Translations under genes and position numbers: made by a program
Source: Actinobacteria bacterium BACL4 MAG-120820-bin23
GTDB lineage: Bacteria > Actinomycetota > Actinomycetes > Nanopelagicales > Nanopelagicaceae
Direction of reading: 5' to 3'
Length of the DNA stretch: 15,207 nucleotides
Assembly (NCBI GenBank): GCA_001437855.1
Contig: LIBD01000010.1
Location: 1-15,207, forward strand
The notes under the pieces: generated by a model
The model's database searches: none
Told to the model about the DNA's origin: nothing
Seen by the model: the letters and a program-made list of their open reading frames with translations, nothing else
Shown here: one piece after another, positions 7,308 to 14,537 of the stretch
How positions within the stretch are numbered: position 1 is the stretch's first letter
How the letters are laid out: each line of letters begins with the position of its first letter

Positions 7308-8590
7308 TAGTTAATTCCCTCTACTCGCAAGACGCTAGCAACATCAGTCACCGCAGATAGCTTGCCAAGATCTTTTACAGTTGCACTCAATGAGGATTCG
7401 GTGGAGCTATGAGTCATCACAATTAACTCAGCCTTATCTCCTGCCCCAGTTTGTCGAACAGTTTGAATAGAAACTTGATGAGAGGCAAAAACATGGGCTA
7501 CAGATTCAAGTACACCAGGCTTATCTGCCACATTTAATCTAATTAAATACCGAGTTTTAGTCTCACCGATCGGTGCAATCTTAAGATCTGCGTAATCACT
7601 TTCTTTTGGACCTAATCCACCTGAAACTCTATGTCGAGCAACCGCTACTAGATCACCAAGCACTGCACTTGCAGTTGGCTCACCGCCAGCACCTCGACCA
7701 TAAAACATCATTTGGCCAGCAGATTCGGCCTCCACAAAGACAGCATTAAATGAGTCCCTGACTGATGCAAGTGGGTGATCCCTTGAAATTAAAGCTGGAT
7801 GTACTCGAACCGAAATACTTCCATCAGCAGTTAACTCTGCGATCGCTAACAATTTAATTACCATATCAATTGCTTTAGCTACCTTCACATCAGCAGAAGT
7901 TATTTTTGAAATTCCTTCGCGATAAACATCTGCATCTGTGACTCTTGAGTGGAAAGCAAGGCTAGCCAAAATAGCTGCTTTAGCAGCTGCATCAATACCT
8001 TCAACATCAGCAGTTGGATCAGATTCGGCAAAACCAAGATCTTGTGCTTGCTTTAGTGCATCTGCAAATGCTGTGCCGTTTTCATCCATTTTTGTCAGGA
8101 TGTAGTTAGTTGTGCCATTAACAATTCCCATAACTCTTAAAACATGATCTCCAACAAGTGATTCTCGTAATGGACGAAGAATTGGAATTGCGCCAGCAAC
8201 CGCTGCTTCATAATATAAATCTACATTTGCTTTATCAGCAGCCGCATACAAAGCGGCCCCATGCTTAGCTAGCAAGGCCTTATTTGCAGTCACAACTGAT
8301 TTTCCATTTTTAATTGCAGTAAGAATCAAATCTTTTGCTGGATCGATCCCACCGATTACTTCAATTATTAAATCTATATCTGGGTCAGAAACAACTGAAT
8401 TTGAATCGGTAGTAAATAAATTTGCTGAGACACCCTCCCGCTTTGTTTTGATATCTCTTACTGCAATTTTAACTAATTCTAAATTTGCTCCAGCTCTAGA
8501 AGATAGGTCTGCCTTATTGCTAATAAGTAGTCGAGCGATTTGTAGCCCAACAACGCCGCAGCCCAGCATCCCTACTTTCAGTGTTTTCAT
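7307..8590 (-). CDS. hom: Homoserine dehydrogenase with C-terminal ACT domain
   Basis: Hom reduces L-aspartate-4-semialdehyde to L-homoserine with NAD(P)H, the branch point toward threonine and methionine. The 427 aa show a Rossmann nucleotide-binding motif GCGVVG (10-15). A catalytic core contains VVTANKALLAKHG and the highly conserved GIVNGTTNYILTKM. A C-terminal ACT domain (about 347-420) begins TRYLIRLNVADKPGVL and probably carries feedback inhibition by threonine, as in Corynebacterium and Bacillus enzymes. There is no fused aspartokinase. The gene starts 19 bases after the lysA stop with a weak ribosome-binding site. It leads hom-thrC-thrB, each overlapping the next by one base. Confidence 0.97.
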   Translation of the reverse strand: MKTLKVGMLGCGVVGLQIARLLISNKADLSSRAGANLELVKIAVRDIKTKREGVSANLFTTDSNSVVSDPDIDLIIEVIGGIDPAKDLILTAIKNGKSVVTANKALLAKHGAALYAAADKANVDLYYEAAVAGAIPILRPLRESLVGDHVLRVMGIVNGTTNYILTKMDENGTAFADALKQAQDLGFAESDPTADVEGIDAAAKAAILASLAFHSRVTDADVYREGISKITSADVKVAKAIDMVIKLLAIAELTADGSISVRVHPALISRDHPLASVRDSFNAVFVEAESAGQMMFYGRGAGGEPTASAVLGDLVAVARHRVSGGLGPKESDYADLKIAPIGETKTRYLIRLNVADKPGVLESVAHVFASHQVSIQTVRQTGAGDKAELIVMTHSSTESSLSATVKDLGKLSAVTDVASVLRVEGIN

Positions 8591-8609
8591 GGAAGTAAGT
8601 ATCTCAAAC

Positions 8610-9980
8610 TTATGACAGTTGCCGTGGCGCTTGATCTACATCCAGATTAAGCAAATCTTGCTCATTTTCCCTGCGCACAATCAATTTGGCGCTGCCTTTT
8701 TGCACTGAAACTACTGCTGGACGTGGCATATGGTTGTAGTTGCTTGCCATGCTCCGGCCATAAGCTCCAGTTGCTGGCATAGCAAGTAAGTCACCGGCCG
8801 TTACATCTTCAGGTAAGTCAATATCTAAAATTAAAATATCTCCAGTTTCACAATGCTTTCCAACTAATCTGCTTTTGACTGGTTTTGCACTTGAAACCCT
8901 ATCTGCTAAAAATACTGAGTATTTTGCACCATATAAAGCAGGTCGAATGTTCTCACTCATGCCACCATCAACTGAAATGTACCGACGAATTGAACCATCA
9001 TCTAAAACCACATTCTTACTTGTACCAACGGTATAAATTGTTGTTGTAGTTGGACCCACAATTGCCCGTCCTGGTTCGATTGAAATCTTTGGAATAGAGA
9101 TCCCAGCTTTTTTACACTCTGACTTAATTACTGTAGCAATTGCAGGGATTACATAATCAGGTGCAATCGCGCTTTCAGATTTAGTATAAGCAATGCCAAA
9201 TCCACCACCAATATTTAGTTCGGCAAGCTCTTTTCCATACTTGGCTTTAAATGTAACTAGTACTTCGATTAATCGTTTAGCTGCTAATGAAAATCCATCT
9301 ATCTCAAAAATTTGAGAACCAATATGAGAGTGGATTCCTGCTAAGTTTAGAGATTTTTCTGACATGCAGCGCTCAATTGCTTCACTGGCACTTCCAGAAG
9401 CTATTGAAAATCCAAATTTTACATCTTCGTGTGCAGTAGAAATAAACTCATGAGTATGTGCATCTACGCCAGGAGTAAGCCTTAAATAAATCTTTTGAAC
9501 CTTACCTAGACTTTGCGCAATCGATGAGACTCTTGTGATCTCGTCAAACGAGTCGATGACTATTGTTCCTACACCTGATGTAATAGCTAACTTAATCTCA
9601 TCCTCTGATTTATTATTTCCATGAAATTCAATCGCCGCAGGGGGGAATTTCGCAGCCAAGGCCACTTGTAATTCACCTGCACTGCAAACATCAATGCCAA
9701 CATTTAATTCTTTAAGCCATTTAGCAACTTCAATACTTATAAAAGACTTTGCCGCATAGTAAAGCTGGCAATCTTTAAATTCTGAGTCTAAAGCTGCCTG
9801 CCAAGCTTTAGTCCGTAAGTAAAAATCATCCTGGTCAATTACAAAAGTAGGTGAACCAAACTCTTTGACTAGTTTTTGGACACTGCAGCCGGCGATCGAA
9901 AGATCACCGCCAAATTCATTCTCCTTGGCAAATACTAAATTGCTTGAGAATAATGAGGTTGGATAATTATTACTTTTCAT
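8610..9980 (-). CDS. lysA: Diaminopimelate decarboxylase
   Basis: LysA removes CO2 from meso-diaminopimelate to give L-lysine, using PLP. The fold-III decarboxylase motifs are present: the PLP lysine in YYAAKSF (about residue 78), HSHIGSQI, GGGFGIAY, EPGRAIVG, and CETGD near the C-terminus (CESGD in most relatives). GAYGRSMASNYN closes the active site. The start is ambiguous. GTG at 9983 and ATG at 9980 are consecutive in-frame codons behind the same GGAG. I chose the ATG, which overlaps the argS stop as TGATG and gives 456 aa. Because diaminopimelate is also a peptidoglycan precursor, this enzyme sets the split between wall and lysine synthesis. The argS-lysA pairing is typical of Actinobacteria. 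Confidence 0.96.
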   Translation of the reverse strand: MKSNNYPTSLFSSNLVFAKENEFGGDLSIAGCSVQKLVKEFGSPTFVIDQDDFYLRTKAWQAALDSEFKDCQLYYAAKSFISIEVAKWLKELNVGIDVCSAGELQVALAAKFPPAAIEFHGNNKSEDEIKLAITSGVGTIVIDSFDEITRVSSIAQSLGKVQKIYLRLTPGVDAHTHEFISTAHEDVKFGFSIASGSASEAIERCMSEKSLNLAGIHSHIGSQIFEIDGFSLAAKRLIEVLVTFKAKYGKELAELNIGGGFGIAYTKSESAIAPDYVIPAIATVIKSECKKAGISIPKISIEPGRAIVGPTTTTIYTVGTSKNVVLDDGSIRRYISVDGGMSENIRPALYGAKYSVFLADRVSSAKPVKSRLVGKHCETGDILILDIDLPEDVTAGDLLAMPATGAYGRSMASNYNHMPRPAVVSVQKGSAKLIVRRENEQDLLNLDVDQAPRQLS

Positions 9981-11665
9981 CACATCTTCTCCGGAGCACT
10001 AACACCAAGTAAATCTAAACCATTACTAATAACTTGTGCGGTAGCAAGGCAGAGAGTGGCTCTGGCAGAGTTTAATTCAGTCGGTTTTTCATCCCCTAAT
10101 GGCAGTACTCGACAATCGTTATAAAAGCGATGGTACTGACTTGCTAAATCTTCAATATATCTAGCAACTCGATGTGGCTCTCTTGCTTGTGCAGCAGCTG
10201 AGACCACTCTTGGAAACTCTGCCAATAGTCCAATTAATTCTCGTTCACGCTCATGAACTAGTAGCTCTGGATTAAAACTCTTGATTTCATAATTAATTCC
10301 ATAATCTTTAGCATTTCTAAGAACTGCACAAATTCGAGCATGTGCGTATTGCACATAATAGACAGGGTTTTCATTTGTATTCTTCCGTAGTAAATCAACA
10401 TCCATAACCATTGGTGTATCGGTAGGAAATCTAATTAGAGTGTATCTAGCAGCATCTTTGCCTACTTTTTCTACTAACTCTTCTAAAGTAATAATTGTAC
10501 CAGCCCGCTTAGAAAGTTTTATTTCTTCGCCACCTTCAATGATTTTTACCATCTGGCCAATCAATATTTCTACATCTTTATCTTTATCATCACCAGCACA
10601 TGCTGCTATAGCTTTAATTCTTCCGACATATCCATGGTGATCAGCCCCCAACATATAAATACAAAGATTGAATCCACGCTCTCTTTTACTCATATAGTAA
10701 GCAGAGTCTGATGCAAAGTATGCAAATGAACCATCTGATTTGATCATTACTCGATCTTTATCATCACCAAAGTCTGTCGTTCTGAGCCAGATAGCGCCCT
10801 CTAACTCATATACATGCCCTTGCGCCTTTAATTTACTCAATGAATGATCAAAGAAATTATTCTCATATAACGCTTTTTCTGAAAACCAAACATCAAAATG
10901 GGTTCCAAAATTATCTAAAACTTTATTTTGTTGAGCTAATTGAAGTTTGTAGCCAGCATCGCGAAAAGCAGCTATCGATTCACTCTCTGGCAAGTTGACT
11001 AAGTCGGGATTGCTTTTTTGTATTTGGTTTGCTAGATCTTCAATATATTCACCGTGATAACCAGCTTCAGGTCGTGGTTGATTTAATGCCGCTGCCCTAA
11101 TTGAGGCGCCAAATAAATCCATTTGATTGCCGCGATCATTAACATAAAACTCACGTGTAACTTCAGCGCCGGCTGCACTTAAAACTCTACCCAATGAATC
11201 ACCAACAGCTGCCCAACGAGTATGTCCTAAATGAAGTGGCCCAGTTGGATTTGCACTTACAAACTCTAGATTTATCTTTTTTCCAACTAGCAAATTACTA
11301 GAGCCATACTCTTTTCCAGCAGAAATAATTTTAGGAATAATTGCAGCTTGGCTGGCGGTCGCTAAAGTTATATTTATAAATCCAGGCCCGGCAATTTCAG
11401 TCTTGCTTATGCCTGCCGGGGCTAATAAATTATTACTACTCATAGAATCGATAATCACCTGCGCAATCACCCTCGGCTGCAAATTTGCCTGTTTTGCTAG
11501 CGTTAATGCAATTGAGGTTGCATAATCTCCATGGTCGCGATTTTTTGGTCGTTCTAAAATTATTTGAGCGGGAATCTGGCACTGAAGTAAATTGGATTTT
11601 TTGGCAATTTCCAGCGCTTTATGGATTGCCGCAGCAACCTCACTTTGCACTGAATCTGCACTCAT
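9980..11665 (-). CDS. argS: Arginyl-tRNA synthetase
   Basis: ArgS is a class I synthetase that charges tRNA-Arg with arginine. The 561-residue protein has the N-terminal Add-1 domain (about 1-120) that binds the tRNA elbow. The HIGH signature is HLGH (145-148) in ANPTGPLHLGHTRWA. The KMSKS-like signature is KLSKR (383-387). The C-terminal DALR-type helical anticodon-binding domain includes YAHARICAVLRNA. The ATG at 11665 is the only sensible start; upstream codons give none, and the nearest GGGT is about 12 bases away, so initiation is not obviously strong. It is the first gene of the minus-strand run. It is divergent from the tRNA-Leu gene across 97 bases, where I could only find weak promoter matches. 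Confidence 0.97.
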   Translation of the reverse strand: MSADSVQSEVAAAIHKALEIAKKSNLLQCQIPAQIILERPKNRDHGDYATSIALTLAKQANLQPRVIAQVIIDSMSSNNLLAPAGISKTEIAGPGFINITLATASQAAIIPKIISAGKEYGSSNLLVGKKINLEFVSANPTGPLHLGHTRWAAVGDSLGRVLSAAGAEVTREFYVNDRGNQMDLFGASIRAAALNQPRPEAGYHGEYIEDLANQIQKSNPDLVNLPESESIAAFRDAGYKLQLAQQNKVLDNFGTHFDVWFSEKALYENNFFDHSLSKLKAQGHVYELEGAIWLRTTDFGDDKDRVMIKSDGSFAYFASDSAYYMSKRERGFNLCIYMLGADHHGYVGRIKAIAACAGDDKDKDVEILIGQMVKIIEGGEEIKLSKRAGTIITLEELVEKVGKDAARYTLIRFPTDTPMVMDVDLLRKNTNENPVYYVQYAHARICAVLRNAKDYGINYEIKSFNPELLVHERERELIGLLAEFPRVVSAAAQAREPHRVARYIEDLASQYHRFYNDCRVLPLGDEKPTELNSARATLCLATAQVISNGLDLLGVSAPEKM

Positions 11666-11762
11666 TTGAGCAAGGTTACCCGCTTGAGCTTGCTAAAGGT
11701 CGCTGAGTTTTGGTGATGCCGCTATTTAAGCCGTAATCTTTGCCCCTCACTTACTTAGCAAT

Positions 11763-11844
11763 GCGGGAGTGGTGAAATGGCAGACACGCAGGTCTTAGGA
11801 ACCTGTGCTTCGGCGTGTGGGTTCAAGTCCCACCTCCCGCACCA
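11763..11844 (+). tRNA. tRNA-Leu, anticodon UAG
   Basis: A full cloverleaf is visible. The acceptor arms GCGGGAG (11763-11769) and CTCCCGC (11834-11840) pair perfectly, with discriminator A and an encoded CCA (11842-11844). The anticodon stem CAGGT / ACCTG encloses CTTAGGA, giving anticodon TAG at 11796-11798, which reads CUA and probably other CUN leucine codons. A class II variable arm (GC-TTCG-GC core) and a T arm GTGGG-TTCAAGT-CCCAC follow. The long variable arm supports leucine. A downstream coding gene begins 36 bases after the CCA. I see no second copy of the tRNA 3' end, so there is no sign of an integration site within the window. Confidence 0.97.
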
Positions 11845-11880
11845 GTTGTATTTAATAATTTTGTAGGGAAGGCTAGAGGC

Positions 11881-12672
11881 ATGGCAGATAAAAATTTCTT
11901 ATCATGGGTTGGATTTAAGGGCGAGGATGAGAGTAAGCCTGCGCCATCACAAAATGCGTTAGAAAGAATTCGCGAGCTAGAAAGTCAGTTAAATGATCTT
12001 CGCTCCAGACGTGATATCACGGGATTAAGCCGTGAAGAGTTTGAAATATTAGCTACTGAAACTGCAATGAGCATTATTAAATCTGCTCAACAACGTGAAG
12101 CTAAGGCCAATACTGCGGTATCTAGGATTGTAAATGAAACAAATAGAGCAGCCAAAGAAAAATTAGATAGTGCTGAATCTAAAGCTAAAAGCATTCTTTC
12201 ATCGGCTGAATCCCGAGGTCGTAAATACATATCAGCAGCCGAAGATGATGCAGCTGAACTTATTATTAATGCCGAGGGTAAAGCTGACGAGATATTAAAT
12301 AAATCAGCTCGCGAGGCTGCTCATTTAACTACAGCGGCAAGACGAGATGCTCAAAAGTTAATTGAAGATGCGTCAAAGAATATTATCGATTATCGCTCTT
12401 GGTTATCTTCTGCAATCTCTGAGGCCGAAAGATTACACAGAACACAGAATGCTTCTCTAAATGCAGCAGAGCATGCAATTCAGGAGTCAAGACAAAAGCT
12501 AAAGCACGCCTTTGATCGACTTTCACAATTGCAAATGGATATTAATGCAAATCTGGATGGCCAAAATAGACCTACCGGGAAAACATATGTGCCAGGCGCT
12601 GGTAAAAAAGCGGCTGCTGCTGCAGCTAGAAAACAAAAAACAGCTAACAGTAAAAACAAGAAAAAGAAGTAA
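11881..12672 (+). CDS. Hendecad-repeat coiled-coil protein with Lys/Ala-rich C-terminal tail (function unknown, DivIVA/Scy-like architecture)
   Basis: The 263-residue product has no recognisable enzymatic motif. A short N-terminal stretch is followed by a helix (about 26-45). Residues 75-173 then form nine consecutive 11-residue units of the type x-A-E-x-x-A-x-x-x-I/L-x, such as SAESKAKSILS and NAEGKADEILN. This periodicity gives a right-handed or straight coiled coil. A further helix runs about 174-225, and the tail is extremely basic (241-263: GKKAAAAAARKQK plus a Lys run). There is no signal peptide or membrane segment, so it should be cytoplasmic. The ATG at 11881 (MADKNFLSW) is chosen because a longer frame from a GTG at 11815 would run through the tRNA. 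An AAGG lies about 11 bases upstream. Overall it resembles actinobacterial DivIVA/Wag31, Scy or FilP scaffolds without their N-terminal domain. It could equally be an ATP-synthase-b-like or nucleoid-binding filament. Confidence 0.8.
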   Translation: MADKNFLSWVGFKGEDESKPAPSQNALERIRELESQLNDLRSRRDITGLSREEFEILATETAMSIIKSAQQREAKANTAVSRIVNETNRAAKEKLDSAESKAKSILSSAESRGRKYISAAEDDAAELIINAEGKADEILNKSAREAAHLTTAARRDAQKLIEDASKNIIDYRSWLSSAISEAERLHRTQNASLNAAEHAIQESRQKLKHAFDRLSQLQMDINANLDGQNRPTGKTYVPGAGKKAAAAAARKQKTANSKNKKKK

Positions 12673-12681
12673 CCTAAAAGT

Positions 12682-12698
12682 TGAAGTTAATAACTTCA
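12682..12698. repeat. 8-bp inverted repeat between the coiled-coil and acyltransferase genes
   Basis: TGAAGTTA-A-TAACTTCA is a perfect palindrome with one central base in the 42-base gap between the two genes. A single-base centre is too tight for an efficient RNA hairpin, so it looks more like a dimeric repressor operator than a terminator. It ends 3 bases before the ribosome-binding sequence AGGTGAT of the acyltransferase gene. Chance occurrence in AT-rich DNA is possible. Confidence 0.4.
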
Positions 12699-12714
12699 TC
12701 TAGGTGATATTTTT

Positions 12715-14481
12715 ATGAGTTCAAAAAATACAACTGGCAAAATAGGTATTCGCCATATCTCCTCAATTGATGGCCTAAGAGCAATTGCAGTTACTGCAGT
12801 GGTGCTCTATCACTTAGGTATCTCTTGGATTCCAGGTGGATTTCTAGGAGTTGATCTATTTTTTGTAATCTCTGGATATGTAATTACTCGTTTAATTCTG
12901 GACTCAATAAACCAATCTAGTGCATTAGATTTGCGTGCATTTTATGCAGCAAGATTAAGGAGAATTTACCCAGGTTTATTATTCATGGTTATCTCCACCA
13001 TTATTTTCATTGGCGTTTGGGCACCGGAGGCAATAAAAAGATTTTTAACTGATCTACCCTATGTGTTAACTGGCACGATGAACTGGTCACTAGTTGCCAG
13101 ACAGCAAGATTACTTTGAAACTATTGGCAGACCACCACTGCTTCAACATACTTGGTCACTTGCTGTTGAATTGCAGTACTACTTAATTTGGCCCATCATT
13201 TTACTTACAGTTTTAAAGTATTTTGGTAAAAGGCATATTGCTCGTTCGGCATTAATCATTGCCGTGGTATCTGGTGTTGCATTATTTTTTGTTTCGTTCC
13301 AATTAGATCAATCAAATGCTCAACAAGTTAGCCATATTTATTTCGGGACAGATACTCATTCGATTGGCCTATTTCTAGGATCAGCACTTGCTGTCTCTTG
13401 GATTCCACAAAATTTAAGTGCAGATATAGAAAAAAGAGCTCAAGATGTAATTGATGGAATTGGTGTAGCTGGTTTATTAGGTTTAGTTGCCACATTTTTA
13501 TTTATTGATGCAAACAATGCCAACCTTTATCAAATCGCTTTTCCATTAGCTGGAGTATTTGGGTGCTTGGTAATTATCTCGTTAGTTCACCCAGCATCAA
13601 GATTTGCCCCAATTATTAGTAGTGCCCCCTTTCGCTGGGTAGGGCAGAGAAGTTATGGAATATACATATGGCACTGGGTTATTTTTCAAGTCACCCGTCC
13701 CAGCGTTGATTTAACTGGTGAAACTTGGGCGCTTTATTTAGCCAGGGTTTTACTGGTACTAGCGCTAGCTGATATCTCACTTCGTTGGGTAGAGATTCCA
13801 TTTCGCCAAGGAGTAGTTCAAAACTGGTTTAGAGGAATGAAGTATCGCTCAGCTAAAGTAAAACTTCGCCAGCAAATATCTATTGTGGGTTCAGTAATAG
13901 TTGTGCTTGCCGTTACATCATCTATTTCAATACAGGCTATTAATAAGGGAGAGCAGATTGCTACCGATATAACCCAAGATGCAAATGATCAGAATTTTGA
14001 ACAGAAAGATCTTGCTGACACTACTGGACTTTGGGTAACTGGCGATAGCGTAATTTTGGGAATTAGAAGTAAATTAGAGAGTAAAGAACATGTCTCATTG
14101 GTCAATGCCCGAGTTGGCCGACAAGCTCCAGAATTGTTAGCAGCAGTCCGGGTAGATCAAGTTGCAGTGCCAGAATCACCAGTTATCTTTAATCTAGGAA
14201 ATAACAATGCTCTCTCTGAACAAACAGTGATTGATATTTTTGAGGTTGTTAAAAACCAACCCCAAATTATTGTGGTGAACACTGCCGTTCCAAGACCTTG
14301 GCGAGAGCAAAATAATTTGATTATTTCTAAAGTTTCATCCCTTTATTCAAAAGTAACCTTAATTGATTGGGATCGAATTTCGAAAGATCGTCCAGAGTTA
14401 TTTGCACCAGATGGCATTCATTTAAGTCCATTAGGTTCAGATGTTTATGTAGATTTAGTATTGAGTGCATTAATTAAATAA
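12715..14481 (+). CDS. OatA-like membrane O-acyltransferase (acyltransferase-3 domain plus SGNH domain)
   Basis: The 588-residue protein has two parts. Residues about 14-405 are a multi-spanning acyltransferase-3 domain with SIDGLRAIAV (17-26), the catalytic-type histidine in LYHL (31-34) and FLGVDLFFVISGY (43-55). It also has RLRRIYPG (80-87) and HTWSLAVELQYYLIWP (145-160), where the usual AVEEQF is AVELQY. A final membrane helix near 388-408 leads to an extracytoplasmic SGNH esterase-like domain. That domain has GDS (443-445), VGRQ (467-470), GNN (496-498) and the DGIH (566-569) Asp/His pair, so all triad residues are present. Such proteins move acetyl groups across the membrane onto peptidoglycan or surface polysaccharide; the acceptor here is unknown. 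The ATG at 12715 has AGGTGAT 6 bases upstream. It follows the coiled-coil gene closely and ends just before a terminator. Confidence 0.9.
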   Translation: MSSKNTTGKIGIRHISSIDGLRAIAVTAVVLYHLGISWIPGGFLGVDLFFVISGYVITRLILDSINQSSALDLRAFYAARLRRIYPGLLFMVISTIIFIGVWAPEAIKRFLTDLPYVLTGTMNWSLVARQQDYFETIGRPPLLQHTWSLAVELQYYLIWPIILLTVLKYFGKRHIARSALIIAVVSGVALFFVSFQLDQSNAQQVSHIYFGTDTHSIGLFLGSALAVSWIPQNLSADIEKRAQDVIDGIGVAGLLGLVATFLFIDANNANLYQIAFPLAGVFGCLVIISLVHPASRFAPIISSAPFRWVGQRSYGIYIWHWVIFQVTRPSVDLTGETWALYLARVLLVLALADISLRWVEIPFRQGVVQNWFRGMKYRSAKVKLRQQISIVGSVIVVLAVTSSISIQAINKGEQIATDITQDANDQNFEQKDLADTTGLWVTGDSVILGIRSKLESKEHVSLVNARVGRQAPELLAAVRVDQVAVPESPVIFNLGNNNALSEQTVIDIFEVVKNQPQIIVVNTAVPRPWREQNNLIISKVSSLYSKVTLIDWDRISKDRPELFAPDGIHLSPLGSDVYVDLVLSALIK

Positions 14482-14483
14482 TT

Positions 14484-14520
14484 TGTAAAAAAATAGCCCC
14501 TGATTTCTCAGGGGCTATTT
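14484..14520. terminator. Bidirectional intrinsic terminator between convergent genes
   Basis: A perfect 13-bp stem (14491-14503, AAATAGCCCCTGA, with 14508-14520) closes a 4-base TTTC loop. On the minus strand it is followed by seven T residues, a strong terminator for the FN3 gene that ends at 14538. On the plus strand the stem itself ends in TATTT right after the acyltransferase stop (9 bases after 14481), so it should serve both genes. Confidence 0.93.
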
Positions 14521-14537
14521 AAATTACTTGTTACGGT

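Noticed and set aside
8591..8609. Lysine or threonine attenuator between lysA and hom
   Set aside because: The gap is 19 bases, too short for a leader peptide or riboswitch.
9981..9983. GTG as the lysA start
   Set aside because: The adjacent ATG shares the same GGAG at better spacing and gives a TGATG overlap; the difference is one residue and cannot be settled from sequence alone.
11666..11762. T-box or other riboswitch before argS
   Set aside because: I found no T-box antiterminator-like sequence, no terminator hairpin and too little space; only weak promoter-like hexamers are present.
11815..11880. N-terminal extension of the coiled-coil protein from a GTG inside the tRNA-Leu gene
   Set aside because: The extension would translate the T arm and acceptor of the tRNA; the ATG at 11881 gives a sensible protein.
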